Source: Pseudomonadota bacterium
Lineage (GTDB): Bacteria; Pseudomonadota; Alphaproteobacteria; Rhodobacterales; Rhodobacteraceae
Direction: 5' to 3'
Assembly (NCBI GenBank): GCA_018240425.1
Contig: JAFEFU010000071.1
Location: 287,419-351,418 of the forward strand
Length of the DNA: 64,000 nt
In this document: piece after piece, positions 17,125-27,513 of the stretch
Numbering within the stretch: position 1 is the stretch's first letter
How the letters are laid out: every line of letters begins with the position of its first letter
Notes under the pieces: generated by a model
Told to the model about the DNA's origin: nothing
What the model saw: only the letters and a program-made list of their open reading frames with translations
Databases searched by the model: none
Position numbers and translations under genes: made by a program

Positions 17125-17168
17125 GGAACATTGTTGTTAATATTATTAATCACATAGAACAATGTTCC
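17125..17168. promoter_or_regulatory. Perfect 11-bp inverted repeat with an inner palindrome between the lyase gene and def
   Basis: GGAACATTGTT (17125-17135) and AACAATGTTCC (17158-17168) are exact reverse complements with a 22-base spacer. Within the spacer, TTAATA-T-TATTAA (17137-17149) is a second palindrome. The surrounding 100 bp is strikingly AT-rich for this genome. Lies about 140 bases upstream of the lyase start and 61 bases upstream of the def ATG, so it could serve either as an operator or as a stem-loop in a leader. Confidence 0.6.
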
Positions 17169-17228
17169 CAGTCGCCAACCCATCCGCGCGCCATTGCGGA
17201 AAATCCTGCCTTGGCCTACATCGGACCC

Positions 17229-17750
17229 ATGACCCTGCGCCCGATCCTCATCCATCCCGACCCAAGGCTCAAGAAGGTGTGCGATCCCGTGGCCGAGGTG
17301 ACGGACGAGCTGCGCGTCGCCGCCGCCGACATGCTCGAGACGATGTATGACGCGCCCGGCGTCGGCCTCGCCGCCCCGCAGGTCGGGCTGACCAAGCGGC
17401 TCTTCGTCATGGACTGCATCAAGGACCCCGAGGCAGCGCCCCGCCCGATCGTCCTCTTCAACCCCGAGATCACCTGGACCTCCGAGGCGCGCAATGTCTA
17501 CGAGGAGGGGTGCCTCTCGATCCCCGAGCAATATGCCGAGGTCGAGCGCCCTGCCGAAGTCCGGGTCCGCTGGCTGGGGCTGGACGGAGCGACGCACGAA
17601 GAGCATTTCGCGGGCCTCTGGGCCACCTGCGCCCAGCACGAGATCGACCATCTCGACGGCAGGCTCTTCATCGACTACCTGTCGCCGCTTAAGCGCCAGC
17701 TCATCACCCGCAAGATGGAAAAGCTGAAACGCGACCGGGCGCGCGGCTGA
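17229..17750 (+). CDS. def: Peptide deformylase
   Basis: 173 residues. Removes the formyl group from the N-terminal Met of new proteins, using Fe2+ or Zn2+. All three family motifs are intact: [10 protein letters not shown] (residues 44-53), EGCLSIPE with metal Cys95, and QHEIDHLDG with His137, catalytic Glu138 and His141. ATG at 17229 gives the normal MTLRPILIHPDPRL start; a TTG at 17211 is possible. First gene of def - def-like - fmt, with one base between it and the next gene. This is the working deformylase of the pair. Confidence 0.96.
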   Translation: MTLRPILIHPDPRLKKVCDPVAEVTDELRVAAADMLETMYDAPGVGLAAPQVGLTKRLFVMDCIKDPEAAPRPIVLFNPEITWTSEARNVYEEGCLSIPEQYAEVERPAEVRVRWLGLDGATHEEHFAGLWATCAQHEIDHLDGRLFIDYLSPLKRQLITRKMEKLKRDRARG

Positions 17751-17751
17751 G

Positions 17752-18255
17752 ATGGCGGTGCGCCCCTTCGTCCCCTGGCCCGACAGGCGCCTGCGCACCC
17801 CGGCCGATCCGGTGGCCTCGGTCACCGAGACCGTGCGCATGATCTGGGACGACATGGTCGAGACGATGGACGCCATGCCCGGCGTCGGCCTGGCCGCCCC
17901 GCAGATCGGCATCATGCTGCGCCTCGCGGTCGTCGATGCCTCGGACCGGCGCGGGCAGGCGGTGCGCATGGCCAACCCCGAGGTCCTTCACGCCTCGGTC
18001 CAGCTGCGCAGGCACGAGGAGGCCAGCCCCAACCTGCCCGGCGTCTCGGCGGTGATCGAGCGGCCGCGCGCCGTGACCGTCCGCTTCCTGAACGAGGAAG
18101 GCCAGACCGAGGACCGCGATTTCGTCGGCCTCTGGGCCACGTCGGTCCAGCACCAGATCGACCACCTGGACGGCCGGATGTATCTCGACCACCTGTCACC
18201 CCTGCGCCGCAAGATGCTGGTGGCGCGCGCCGAAAAGCTGAGGCGGCAGGGATGA
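17752..18255 (+). CDS. Degenerate peptide deformylase paralogue (metal Cys and catalytic Glu lost)
   Basis: 167 residues with the full deformylase layout. [10 protein letters not shown] is intact, but the second motif reads EASPNLPG, putting Ser92 where the metal Cys should be, and the third reads QHQIDHLDG, replacing the catalytic Glu by Gln135 while both His remain. It cannot be a normal deformylase. UniProt uses the term peptide deformylase-like for such proteins in alphaproteobacteria (recalled). It lies one base after def and overlaps fmt by an ATGA, so it is made together with both formyl-cycle enzymes, which suggests a kept role, perhaps binding formyl-Met peptides or the ribosome. Confidence 0.85.
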   Translation: MAVRPFVPWPDRRLRTPADPVASVTETVRMIWDDMVETMDAMPGVGLAAPQIGIMLRLAVVDASDRRGQAVRMANPEVLHASVQLRRHEEASPNLPGVSAVIERPRAVTVRFLNEEGQTEDRDFVGLWATSVQHQIDHLDGRMYLDHLSPLRRKMLVARAEKLRRQG

Positions 18256-19148
18256 GGGTCGTGTTCATGGGCACGCCGGACTTCGCGGTTCCGGCCTTGC
18301 GCGCCGTCGCCGCGCGCCACGAGGTCTGCGCCGTCTACTGCCAGCCGCCCCGCCCCGCCGGCCGCGGCCAGGCCGACCGCAAGTCGCCCGTCCAGGCCGC
18401 CGCCGAGGCGCTTGGCCTGCCGGTCAGCCATCCCGCGACCTTCCGCGATCCCGCCGACATCGCCGCTTTCGCCGCCCTCGGCGCCGAAGTGGCGGTGGTG
18501 GTGGCCTACGGGCTGATCCTGCCCGCGCCCCTGCTGTCGGCACCGGCGATGGGCTGCCTCAACATCCACGCCTCGCTTCTGCCGCGCTGGCGCGGCGCGG
18601 CCCCCATCCACCGCGCGGTGATGGCCGGCGACCGGGAAACCGGCATCTCGATCATGCAGATGGACGAGGGGCTGGACACCGGGCCGGTGCTGTTGCGCCA
18701 GGCCCTGCCGATCGGGCCCGAGGAGACGACCGCCGACCTGCACGACCGGCTGGCCGCCCTTGGCGCGCAACTGATCCTGTCGGCGCTCGACGGTATCCGC
18801 TTCGTCCCGCGCACGCCGCAACCGGCCGAGGGCGTCACCTACGCCGCCAAGATCGCCAAGGCCGAGGCTCGGATCGACTGGACCCGCCCGGCCGACGAGA
18901 TCGACCGCCAGATCCGCGGCCTTTCGCCCTTTCCCGGCGCCTGGTGCATGGCCGGGGGCGAGCGGCTGAAACTCCTGCGCTCGCGCCTGGCACCCGGCTT
19001 GGGCCAGCCGGGGCAAGTGCTCTCCGGCCTGACTGTTGCCTGCGGCGCCGGCGCGGTCGAGATCCTCGCCGCCCAGCGCGAGGGCAAGCGGCCGGTGGCG
19101 GCCGAGGAACTCCTGCGCGGCCTGACCCTGCCCGAACGGCTGGCCTGA
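18252..19148 (+). CDS. fmt: Methionyl-tRNA formyltransferase
   Basis: 298 residues. Formylates Met-tRNAfMet with 10-formyl-THF to make the initiator. [18 protein letters not shown] opens the Rossmann-like domain; [19 protein letters not shown] carries the catalytic Asn-His region and the SLLP signature, and [11 protein letters not shown] is present. The C-terminal tRNA-binding domain begins near LSPFPGAWC. Translation is coupled to the upstream def-like gene by a 4-nt overlap. The gene is convergent with rnhA, stops 23 bp apart. Confidence 0.96.
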   Translation: MRVVFMGTPDFAVPALRAVAARHEVCAVYCQPPRPAGRGQADRKSPVQAAAEALGLPVSHPATFRDPADIAAFAALGAEVAVVVAYGLILPAPLLSAPAMGCLNIHASLLPRWRGAAPIHRAVMAGDRETGISIMQMDEGLDTGPVLLRQALPIGPEETTADLHDRLAALGAQLILSALDGIRFVPRTPQPAEGVTYAAKIAKAEARIDWTRPADEIDRQIRGLSPFPGAWCMAGGERLKLLRSRLAPGLGQPGQVLSGLTVACGAGAVEILAAQREGKRPVAAEELLRGLTLPERLA

Positions 19149-19171
19149 CCGCCCAGGCCCGGCGGGCGGCG

Positions 19172-19645
19172 TCAGCGGGCGCCTGCGGCCCGGCCCGCCT
19201 TGAAGGGCGCCATGCCCGCGCGGGCCAGCGCATCGGCGCGTTCGTTTTCCTCGTGGCCGGCGTGGCCCTTGATCCATTTCCAGATCACCTTGTGGCGCGC
19301 CTGCGCCTGGTCCAGCCGCTGCCACAGATCGACATTCTTGACCGGCTTGCCGTCGGCGGTGCGCCATCCGTTGCGCTTCCAGCCGTGGATCCACTGGCCG
19401 ACGCCGTTCTTCACATAGGCGCTGTCGGTGACGACCGTGATCGCCGCCGCCCTGCCCAGGGCCTCGAGCGCCGAGATCGCGGCCAGAAGTTCCATCCGGT
19501 TGTTGGTGGTCGCGGCCTCGCCGCCCTGAAGCTCGCGCTCCTTGACCACCTGCCCGCCCTCACGCGCGATCAGCAGCGCCCCCCAGCCGCCGGGGCCGGG
19601 ATTGCCGGAGCAGGCCCCGTCGGTATAGGCGAAAAACTCGGGCAT
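19172..19645 (-). CDS. rnhA: Ribonuclease HI
   Basis: 157 residues. Cuts RNA in RNA-DNA hybrids. The four acidic residues are visible: Asp in [18 protein letters not shown] (residue about 8), Glu in [16 protein letters not shown], Asp in [11 protein letters not shown], and Asp in [10 protein letters not shown], plus the His in [13 protein letters not shown] at 19645 is placed at the conserved [10 protein letters not shown]; upstream codons belong to the intergenic hairpin repeat. It follows ispH after a 67-bp gap. Confidence 0.96.
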   Translation of the reverse strand: MPEFFAYTDGACSGNPGPGGWGALLIAREGGQVVKERELQGGEAATTNNRMELLAAISALEALGRAAAITVVTDSAYVKNGVGQWIHGWKRNGWRTADGKPVKNVDLWQRLDQAQARHKVIWKWIKGHAGHEENERADALARAGMAPFKAGRAAGAR

Positions 19646-19655
19646 CTCGGATCCT

Positions 19656-19710
19656 GCCCTTTCACTCTGGTCCAAATATCCTCGGGGGTGTGGGGGGTGA
19701 AGCCCCCCAC
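19656..19710 (-). repeat. GC hairpin plus GATATTT intergenic repeat, copy 2
   Basis: Read on the minus strand: GTGGGGGG, a five-base loop, CCCCCCAC, then ACCCCCGAGGATATTTGG and ACCAGAG. The 8-bp stem is at 19690-19697 / 19703-19710. Same design as 3753-3800. It sits between ispH and rnhA. No U run follows the stem, so it is not a standard intrinsic terminator. Confidence 0.6.
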
Positions 19711-19712
19711 TG

Positions 19713-20663
19713 TCAAGCCGGTTCCCGAAGGACGCGCGGCACCTTGAACTCGACGCGCTCGCGCGCCGTCTCGACCAGTTCGACCGTGACTTCGTAGCGG
19801 GCGCGGAAGGCGTCCATCACCTCGTCCACCAGCACCTCGGGCGCGCTTGCGCCGGCGGTCACGCCGACCGCGGCCACCCCCTCGAGCGCCCGCCAGTCGA
19901 TGTCGCCCGCGCGCTGGACCAGCTGGGCATGGGCGCAGCCCGCGGCTTTTCCCACCTCGACCAGCCGGCGCGAGTTCGACGAATTGGGTGCCCCGATCAC
20001 CAGCAGCGCGCCGATCTTCGGCGCGATCGCCTTGACCGCTTCCTGGCGGTTGGTGGTGGCATAGCAGATGTCTTCCTTGTGCGGCCCGATGATCGCCGGA
20101 AACCGCGCCTTCAGCGCCGCGACGATCCCGGCGGTATCGTCCACCGACAGCGTCGTCTGGGTGATGAAGGCCAGCCGGCCCGGGTCGCGCGGCGCAATCC
20201 GGGCCACGTCGGCCACGGTCTCGACCAGGATCACCTCGCCCTCGGGCAGCTGCCCCATCGTGCCCAGCGTCTCGGGATGGCCGGCATGGCCGATCATCAC
20301 CATCTGCAAGCCGTTCTCATGATGGCGCTCGGCCTCGATATGCACCTTCGAAACCAGCGGGCAGGTCGCATCGACAAACAGCATCCCGCGGGCCCGCGCC
20401 TCGGCCGGCACCGCCTTGGGCACGCCGTGCGCGGAAAAGATCACCGGCCGGTCGGCGGGACAGTCGGCCAGCTCCTCGACAAAGACCGCGCCCTTGGCGC
20501 GCAACCCGTCCACCACGAAGCGGTTGTGGACGATCTCGTGGCGCACATAGACCGGCGCGCCCCACTTCTCGATCGCCATCTCGACGATCTTGATCGCCCG
20601 GTCCACGCCCGCGCAGAAGCCGCGCGGCGCGGCCAGATAGAGTGTCAGCGGCGATCTGGCCAT
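19713..20663 (-). CDS. ispH: 4-hydroxy-3-methylbut-2-enyl diphosphate reductase
   Basis: 316 residues. Last step of the MEP pathway, giving IPP and [26 protein letters not shown] holds the first [4Fe-4S] Cys (about residue 18), [12 protein letters not shown] the second (about 99), and [12 protein letters not shown] follows the third-Cys region (ICYATTNRQ). [14 protein letters not shown] and FSAHGVP supply the substrate-binding His residues. ATG at 20663 has a normal distance to upstream sequence. Upstream of rnhA on the same strand, separated by the hairpin repeat. Confidence 0.97.
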   Translation of the reverse strand: MARSPLTLYLAAPRGFCAGVDRAIKIVEMAIEKWGAPVYVRHEIVHNRFVVDGLRAKGAVFVEELADCPADRPVIFSAHGVPKAVPAEARARGMLFVDATCPLVSKVHIEAERHHENGLQMVMIGHAGHPETLGTMGQLPEGEVILVETVADVARIAPRDPGRLAFITQTTLSVDDTAGIVAALKARFPAIIGPHKEDICYATTNRQEAVKAIAPKIGALLVIGAPNSSNSRRLVEVGKAAGCAHAQLVQRAGDIDWRALEGVAAVGVTAGASAPEVLVDEVMDAFRARYEVTVELVETARERVEFKVPRVLREPA

Positions 20664-20759
20664 ATTGGATCATCCCGGAAGAACCGGGCCGGTTTAGGCA
20701 CCGAAGCGGCGATCGCTGTCAAGCCTCTGCATCCCCATGCCGGACCGACAGCCGCCCCC

Positions 20760-21356
20760 CTACTCCTCGGCCGAGGCCGGAGCCGACGCGGCGGCCGGTG
20801 CCGGCGTGTGCGTCTCGGTCCGCGGTTCGCGCGGCGGGCGGCCGATGACATCGCGGAGCGCGTCCAGCTCGATGAAGTTGTCGGCCTGGCGGCGCAGTTC
20901 GTCGGCGATCATCGGCGGCTGCGAGCGGATGGTCGAGACGACCGATACCCGCACCCCCTGGCGCTGGAGATTCTCGACCAGCGCGCGGAAGTCGCCATCG
21001 CCCGAGAAGAGCACGATGTGGTCCACCCGCGAGGCAAGCTGCATGGCGTCGACCGTCAGCTCGACCTCCATGTTGCCCTTGACCTTCCGCCGCCCCTGGC
21101 TGTCGGTGTATTCACGGGCCGGTTTCGTGACCATCGTGAACCCGTTGTAGTTCAGCCAGTCGACCAGCGGCCGGATCGGCGAGTAGTCGTCGTTCTCGAG
21201 CAGGGCCGTATAGTAGAACGCGCGCAAGAGCTTCGAGCGCCTCTCGAACTCCTGCCGGAGGAGCTTGTAATCGATATCAAACCCCAATGCCTTTGCCGCG
21301 GCATAGAGGTTGGACCCGTCGATGAACAGCGCGAGCCGTTCGTCCTTGTAGAACAT
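20760..21356 (-). CDS. NYN domain protein (LabA/DUF88 family)
   Basis: 198 residues. PIN-like RNase fold: RLALFIDGSNLYAAAKAL gives the first Asp, VDAMQLASRVDHIVLFSGDGDF gives the conserved D..and SGDGDF acidic cluster, and VSVVSTIRSQPPMIADELRRQADNFIEL ends the domain. The last 25 residues are a Pro/Ala/Thr/Glu tail without fold. Related proteins are thought to cut RNA, though few are tested. GGGACG precedes the ATG. Divergent from folK with 110 bp between. Confidence 0.88.
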   Translation of the reverse strand: MFYKDERLALFIDGSNLYAAAKALGFDIDYKLLRQEFERRSKLLRAFYYTALLENDDYSPIRPLVDWLNYNGFTMVTKPAREYTDSQGRRKVKGNMEVELTVDAMQLASRVDHIVLFSGDGDFRALVENLQRQGVRVSVVSTIRSQPPMIADELRRQADNFIELDALRDVIGRPPREPRTETHTPAPAAASAPASAEE

Positions 21357-21466
21357 AACGTCCCTTTCAAAAATCCGTGTAACAGCTACCGTGAGGGCGG
21401 TGCGTCGGTCGGCAAATGGTCAACTCGATACCCCGATAGCTAGCTCTAACCGGGATCATACCCCAA

Positions 21467-22042
21467 ATGGAACCTAACCAAAAGGACAGGCGCGCATTTT
21501 TGGCCCTGGGCGCCAACCGGGACTCGCACCTCGGCCCGCCCGAGGCCACGATCCGCCACGCGCTCGGCCTTCTGGACGGCGGCGAAACCCGCCTGGCGGC
21601 GGTCAGCCGCTTTTTCCGCTCGGCGGCCTTCCCCGCAGGGTCGGGGCCGGATTACGTCAATCTGGTGACGGAAATCACCACCGAACTGCAGCCGGATGAC
21701 CTCCTTCTGCATCTGCACCGGATCGAGGCCGGCTGCGGACGGGTCCGGGCCGAACGCTGGGGCGCGCGCACCCTCGATCTCGACCTTCTGGCGGCGGGGG
21801 ACCGGATCGCGCCCGACAGAGAGACCCTCGCCCACTGGATCGGGCTTGATCCGCAGGCCCAGGCCAGGCTTGCCCCCGACCGGCTGATCCTGCCCCACCC
21901 CCGCCTTCAGGACCGCGCCTTCGTCCTGATTCCCTGGTCCGACATCGCACCCCTCTGGCGCCATCCCTTGACAGGACGCACGGTCGCAGAGATGCTGGCG
22001 GCCCTCCCCGAGGCGGCTCGGGCCGAAGTCCGGCCGCTCTGA
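21467..22042 (+). CDS. folK: 2-amino-4-hydroxy-6-hydroxymethyldihydropteridine pyrophosphokinase
   Basis: 191 residues. Transfers pyrophosphate from ATP to 6-hydroxymethyl-dihydropterin, the step after FolB. FLALGANRDSHLGPPEATIR, SRFFRSAAFPAGSGPDYVNLV, GRVRAERWGARTLDLDLLAAGD (with the R-W-x-x-R-x-L-D-x-D-L signature) and LPHPRLQDRAFVLIPW are all present. ATG at 21467 is chosen; a purine-rich ribosome site is not obvious. The first gene of a long plus-strand stretch leading into rpoZ. Confidence 0.94.
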   Translation: MEPNQKDRRAFLALGANRDSHLGPPEATIRHALGLLDGGETRLAAVSRFFRSAAFPAGSGPDYVNLVTEITTELQPDDLLLHLHRIEAGCGRVRAERWGARTLDLDLLAAGDRIAPDRETLAHWIGLDPQAQARLAPDRLILPHPRLQDRAFVLIPWSDIAPLWRHPLTGRTVAEMLAALPEAARAEVRPL

Positions 22043-22056
22043 CGGCTTTTCCGCGC

Positions 22057-22085
22057 TTGCCTTCCCCAGGCCACGCGCCTAAATA
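22057..22085 (+). promoter_or_regulatory. Candidate rpoZ promoter
   Basis: TTGCCT (22057-22062), 17-base spacer, TAAATA (22080-22085), 37 bases before the rpoZ ATG. Begins 14 bases after the folK stop, so rpoZ and the genes after it need not depend on folK. Confidence 0.5.
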
Positions 22086-22122
22086 GGCGTTTCCAGCTTT
22101 CCTTGGCGCATTGGAGTTGCCC

Positions 22123-22476
22123 ATGGCCCGCGTGACGGTCGAAGATTGTGTTGACAAGGTTCCGAACCGGTTCGAACTGGTGATGCTTGCCGCCCACCGG
22201 GCCCGCGAGATCGCCGCCGGGTCAGCGCCGACCATCGACCGCGACAATGACAAGAATCCCGTCGTCGCCCTGCGCGAGATCGCCGACGAAACCCAGGCGG
22301 CGGGCGACCTGCGCGAGCGGATGATCGAAAGCCACCAGACCCAGATCGAGGTCGACGAGGCCGAGGACGACGACATGGCGCTGCTGATGAGCGCCGAGAT
22401 GGACCGTCCCCAGCAGGACGACATGTCCGAGGAAAAGATGCTGCGCGCCCTGATGGAAGCCCAGGGGCAAGGCTGA
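22123..22476 (+). CDS. rpoZ: RNA polymerase omega subunit
   Basis: 117 residues. [21 protein letters not shown] is the invariant start, followed by [10 protein letters not shown] and [15 protein letters not shown]. Omega helps assemble beta' and, in proteobacteria, forms part of a ppGpp site. The C-terminal acidic tail ([12 protein letters not shown]) is longer than in E. coli. It is followed 31 bp later by the (p)ppGpp synthetase/hydrolase, the same pairing seen as rpoZ-spoT in E. coli. Confidence 0.96.
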   Translation: MARVTVEDCVDKVPNRFELVMLAAHRAREIAAGSAPTIDRDNDKNPVVALREIADETQAAGDLRERMIESHQTQIEVDEAEDDDMALLMSAEMDRPQQDDMSEEKMLRALMEAQGQG

Positions 22477-22507
22477 CGGACAACCTGGGGGGACGGGGGC
22501 AGGCGCG

Positions 22508-24628
<2,121 letters not shown>

Positions 24629-24652
24629 GCCGCAGCGGGGCGGGGGTCTGTC

Positions 24653-25297
24653 ATGGTGTTCAAGCGGCGCAATCCCCGGCCCTGGCATGTGGCGCTGAGC
24701 GAGACCGTCTATCCCCGCGGCGGCTGGTGGCGGGCGGTCATGTATGTGGTTCATCGCCTCCGCCGCCTGCCGGACCCGCCGCACCGGATCGGGCGCGGAG
24801 TGGCGGCGGGCGTGTTCATCTCGTTCACGCCACTCTTCGGCTTCCACCTGATCGGCGCCACCCTCATCGCCTGGGCGATCCGCGGCAACATCGTCGCGGC
24901 GATTCTGGCCACCTTCGTCGGCAATCCCGTGACCTATCCGGTCTTCGCCTATGCCTCGGTCCTGCTCGGGCACTGGCTGATGGGCACCCACACCGGCCTC
25001 GGCATGGCCGAGATCGTCGATACGTTCAAGCTGGCCTCGATCGAGTTCTGGGACAATATCAAGGCGATCTTCACCCCGGCCCACACCCGCTGGGGGGGCA
25101 TGAAGAGCTTTTTCGACGCGCTGTTCCTGCCCGACCTGATCGGCAGCATCCCGCTCGGCATCATCGCGGCGGTGGGGTCGCACTATCTGACCCTGCCGTT
25201 GGTCGACGCCTACAAGAAGCGCCGGTCCCGCAAGCTGCGCGAACGGGTGGAGCGCCTGCGCGGCGGCGACGACACGCCCCCCGACGGGCTGGGCTGA
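24653..25297 (+). CDS. DUF2062 membrane protein
   Basis: 214 residues. The family signature is clear: [20 protein letters not shown] then [22 protein letters not shown], i.e. two or three hydrophobic helices between about residues 45 and 120, with another at 160-185 ([18 protein letters not shown]). The C-terminal tail is basic. Function unknown. It lies 24 bp after rsh and just before pdxJ, a placement kept in related genomes as I recall. Confidence 0.88.
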   Translation: MVFKRRNPRPWHVALSETVYPRGGWWRAVMYVVHRLRRLPDPPHRIGRGVAAGVFISFTPLFGFHLIGATLIAWAIRGNIVAAILATFVGNPVTYPVFAYASVLLGHWLMGTHTGLGMAEIVDTFKLASIEFWDNIKAIFTPAHTRWGGMKSFFDALFLPDLIGSIPLGIIAAVGSHYLTLPLVDAYKKRRSRKLRERVERLRGGDDTPPDGLG

Positions 25298-25322
25298 CCG
25301 GTTCGGGCAGGCGGGTTCGGTC

Positions 25323-25351
25323 TGGAGGCCGCCGGAAAGGCCCGCTAGAGT
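25323..25351 (+). promoter_or_regulatory. Candidate pdxJ promoter, sharing sequence with the acpS promoter
   Basis: TGGAGG (25323-25328), 17-base spacer, TAGAGT (25346-25351). The spacer and -10 (GCCGCCGGAAAGGCCCGC then TAGAGT) nearly repeat at 26179-26201 before acpS. 38 bases before the pdxJ ATG. Confidence 0.45.
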
Positions 25352-25389
25352 GCCCCGACACCACACAGGGGCGGGGGGCGGAGACGGTC

Positions 25390-26148
25390 ATGGCGCAGGC
25401 GCAAGATGCGGGCAGGTTGCGGCTCGGGGTCAACATCGACCATGTGGCCACCGTCAGGAACGCGCGCGGCTCGGCCTATCCCGATCCGGTGCGCGCCGCG
25501 CTTCTGGCCGAGGCGGCGGGGGCCGACGGGATCACCGCCCACCTGCGCGAGGATCGCCGCCATATCCGCGACGCCGACATCGCCGGGCTGATGGCGGCGC
25601 TGGCCCGGCCCCTCAACTTCGAATGCGCGGCCACGGCGGAAATGCAGGCCATCGCTTTGCGCCATCGCCCCCACGCCATCTGCCTCGTCCCCGAAAAGCG
25701 CGAGGAGCGAACCACCGAGGGCGGGCTGGACGTGGCCTTCGATCAGAACCGCCTCACCGATTTCATCGCCCCCCTGCGCGACGCGGGTATCCGGGTTTCG
25801 ATGTTCATCGGCCATGACCCCAAACAGATCGAAGCCTCGGCCCGGATCGGCGCGGCGGTGGTGGAACTGCACACCGGCCATTACTGCGATTTGCACCACG
25901 AGGGCCGTTTCGCGGAACGGGACGCCGAACTGGCCGCGCTGGCCGAAGGCGCGCAACTGGCCCACGCGCTCGGGCTCGAGGTCCACGCCGGCCACGGGCT
26001 GACCTTCGACACCGTCGGCCCGATCGCGGCGCTGCCCGAGGTGCGCGAACTCAACATCGGCCATTTCCTGATCGGCGAGGCGATCTATCTCGGCCTCGGC
26101 CCGGCCATCGCCGAAATGCGCCGGCGGATGGACGCCGCGCGGGCCTGA
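25390..26148 (+). CDS. pdxJ: Pyridoxine 5'-phosphate synthase
   Basis: 252 residues. Condenses 3-amino-2-oxopropyl phosphate with 1-deoxyxylulose 5-phosphate to make pyridoxine 5'-phosphate. [17 protein letters not shown] holds the conserved N-x-[46 protein letters not shown] and [15 protein letters not shown] complete the TIM-barrel signature. ATG at 25390 has GGAG eight bases upstream. An earlier in-frame start would read through the promoter region. Confidence 0.96.
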   Translation: MAQAQDAGRLRLGVNIDHVATVRNARGSAYPDPVRAALLAEAAGADGITAHLREDRRHIRDADIAGLMAALARPLNFECAATAEMQAIALRHRPHAICLVPEKREERTTEGGLDVAFDQNRLTDFIAPLRDAGIRVSMFIGHDPKQIEASARIGAAVVELHTGHYCDLHHEGRFAERDAELAALAEGAQLAHALGLEVHAGHGLTFDTVGPIAALPEVRELNIGHFLIGEAIYLGLGPAIAEMRRRMDAARA

Positions 26149-26172
26149 GCGAGCCACTCCGCCCCCGGTTGC

Positions 26173-26201
26173 TGGACAGCCGCCGGAAGGCCCACTAGCG
26201 T
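26173..26201 (+). promoter_or_regulatory. Candidate acpS promoter, sharing sequence with the pdxJ promoter
   Basis: TGGACA (26173-26178), 17-base spacer, TAGCGT (26196-26201), 35 bases before the acpS ATG. The block GCCGCCGGAAGGCCCAC plus TAGCGT matches the element before pdxJ with one gap and two substitutions. Confidence 0.5.
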
Positions 26202-26235
26202 CGCGCAGCGCAGCCAGACGGAGACATTGGCCGTC

Positions 26236-26706
26236 ATGATCCTCGGCATCGGTACCGACCTCGCCAACATCGACCGCATCGCCGCGACCCTCGCCCGTTT
26301 TGGCGACCGTTTCCGCAACCGCGTCTTCACCGGACTGGAACAGCGCAAGGCCGAGGGCCGGCGCGAGGTCGCCGCCACCTATGCCAAACGCTGGGCCGCG
26401 AAAGAGGCCTGCTCCAAGGCGCTCGGCACCGGGCTGCGCATGGGCATCGCCTGGCGCGACATGGGGGTTGCGAACCTGCGTTCGGGCCAACCTGTCATGC
26501 GGCTGACCGGCTGGGCCGCCGAGCGGCTGGCATCGATGACGCCCCCGGGGCACGAGGCGATCGTCCATGTCACCCTGACCGACGACCACCCCTGGGCCCA
26601 GGCTTTCGTGGTGATCGAGGCCCGCCCGCTCGCGCAGGGTTTGCTTGACAGCGCGGCCACCGCCGATCATGTAGCCGGCGACAGGCAGGATCGGAAAGAA
26701 CCATGA
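26236..26706 (+). CDS. acpS: Holo-[acyl-carrier-protein] synthase
   Basis: 156 residues. Attaches phosphopantetheine from CoA to [23 protein letters not shown] has the first Mg-binding Asp; [20 protein letters not shown] has the W-A-x-K-E-A motif. The core ends at VVIEAR; about 23 extra residues follow with no recognisable fold. ATG at 26236 is preferred to a TTG three codons earlier. The stop overlaps the lepB start (ATGA), so the two are translated together. Confidence 0.94.
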   Translation: MILGIGTDLANIDRIAATLARFGDRFRNRVFTGLEQRKAEGRREVAATYAKRWAAKEACSKALGTGLRMGIAWRDMGVANLRSGQPVMRLTGWAAERLASMTPPGHEAIVHVTLTDDHPWAQAFVVIEARPLAQGLLDSAATADHVAGDRQDRKEP

Positions 26707-27497
26707 GCAGCAGCGAAACGGCCAAGGACGGCATCGCCGAGACCGTCAAGACCATCGTCTACGCCCTTCTGATCGCCGGGGTCTTCCGCACCCTGTTCTT
26801 CCAGCCCTTCTACATCCCCTCGGGCTCGATGAAGGACACGCTGCTGATCGGCGACTTCATCTTCGTCAACAAGATGGCCTACGGCTATTCGCGCTATTCC
26901 TGCCCCTTCGCGCTCTGCCCGATCTCGGGGCGGCTGATGGTGCCCGGCCTGTCCGGCCTGCCGCAGCGCGGCGACGTGGTGGTGTTCCGCCATCCCGGCT
27001 CGGGCAACGACTTCATCAAGCGCCTGATCGGCCTGCCGGGCGACACGGTGCAGATGAAGGAAGGCGTGGTCTACATCAACGGCACCGCCGCCCCGCAGAC
27101 CGATGCGGGCACCTTCGAGGAAATCTACGAGCCCCAGGGCGGCGAGGGCCGCCCGCCCTCGTGCGAAAACATGCCGGTGGAACTCGGCGGCATCTGCAAG
27201 AGCGAGCGCAAGATCGAGACCCTGCCCAACGGCGTCAAGCACGATATCCTGAACATCGGCATGACGCCGCAGGACAACACCAAGATCTACACCGTCCCGC
27301 CGGGGCACTACTTCTTCATGGGCGACAACCGCGACAACAGCGAGGACAGCCGCTTTGACCCGCCGTCGGGCGTGGGGATGCTGCCTGCGGAATACCTGAT
27401 TGGACGCGCCGACCGCATCATGTTCTCGTCCGCGGGCAAGTCGCTGTTCTACTTCTGGACCTGGCGGCCCGACCGCTTCTTCAAGGCGGTGAACTGA
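26703..27497 (+). CDS. lepB: Signal peptidase I
   Basis: 264 residues. One N-terminal membrane helix (about 14-33, [20 protein letters not shown]), then the S26 catalytic domain outside. Catalytic Ser42 is in [12 protein letters not shown] and the general base Lys106 in [24 protein letters not shown] closes the core near 207-217. Cuts signal peptides from exported proteins. The arrangement acpS-lepB-(second lepB-like)-rnc-era-recO is kept in alphaproteobacteria, except for the extra gene. Confidence 0.96.
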   Translation: MSSSETAKDGIAETVKTIVYALLIAGVFRTLFFQPFYIPSGSMKDTLLIGDFIFVNKMAYGYSRYSCPFALCPISGRLMVPGLSGLPQRGDVVVFRHPGSGNDFIKRLIGLPGDTVQMKEGVVYINGTAAPQTDAGTFEEIYEPQGGEGRPPSCENMPVELGGICKSERKIETLPNGVKHDILNIGMTPQDNTKIYTVPPGHYFFMGDNRDNSEDSRFDPPSGVGMLPAEYLIGRADRIMFSSAGKSLFYFWTWRPDRFFKAVN

Positions 27498-27513
27498 CCC
27501 TTCCAGCCGCGAC

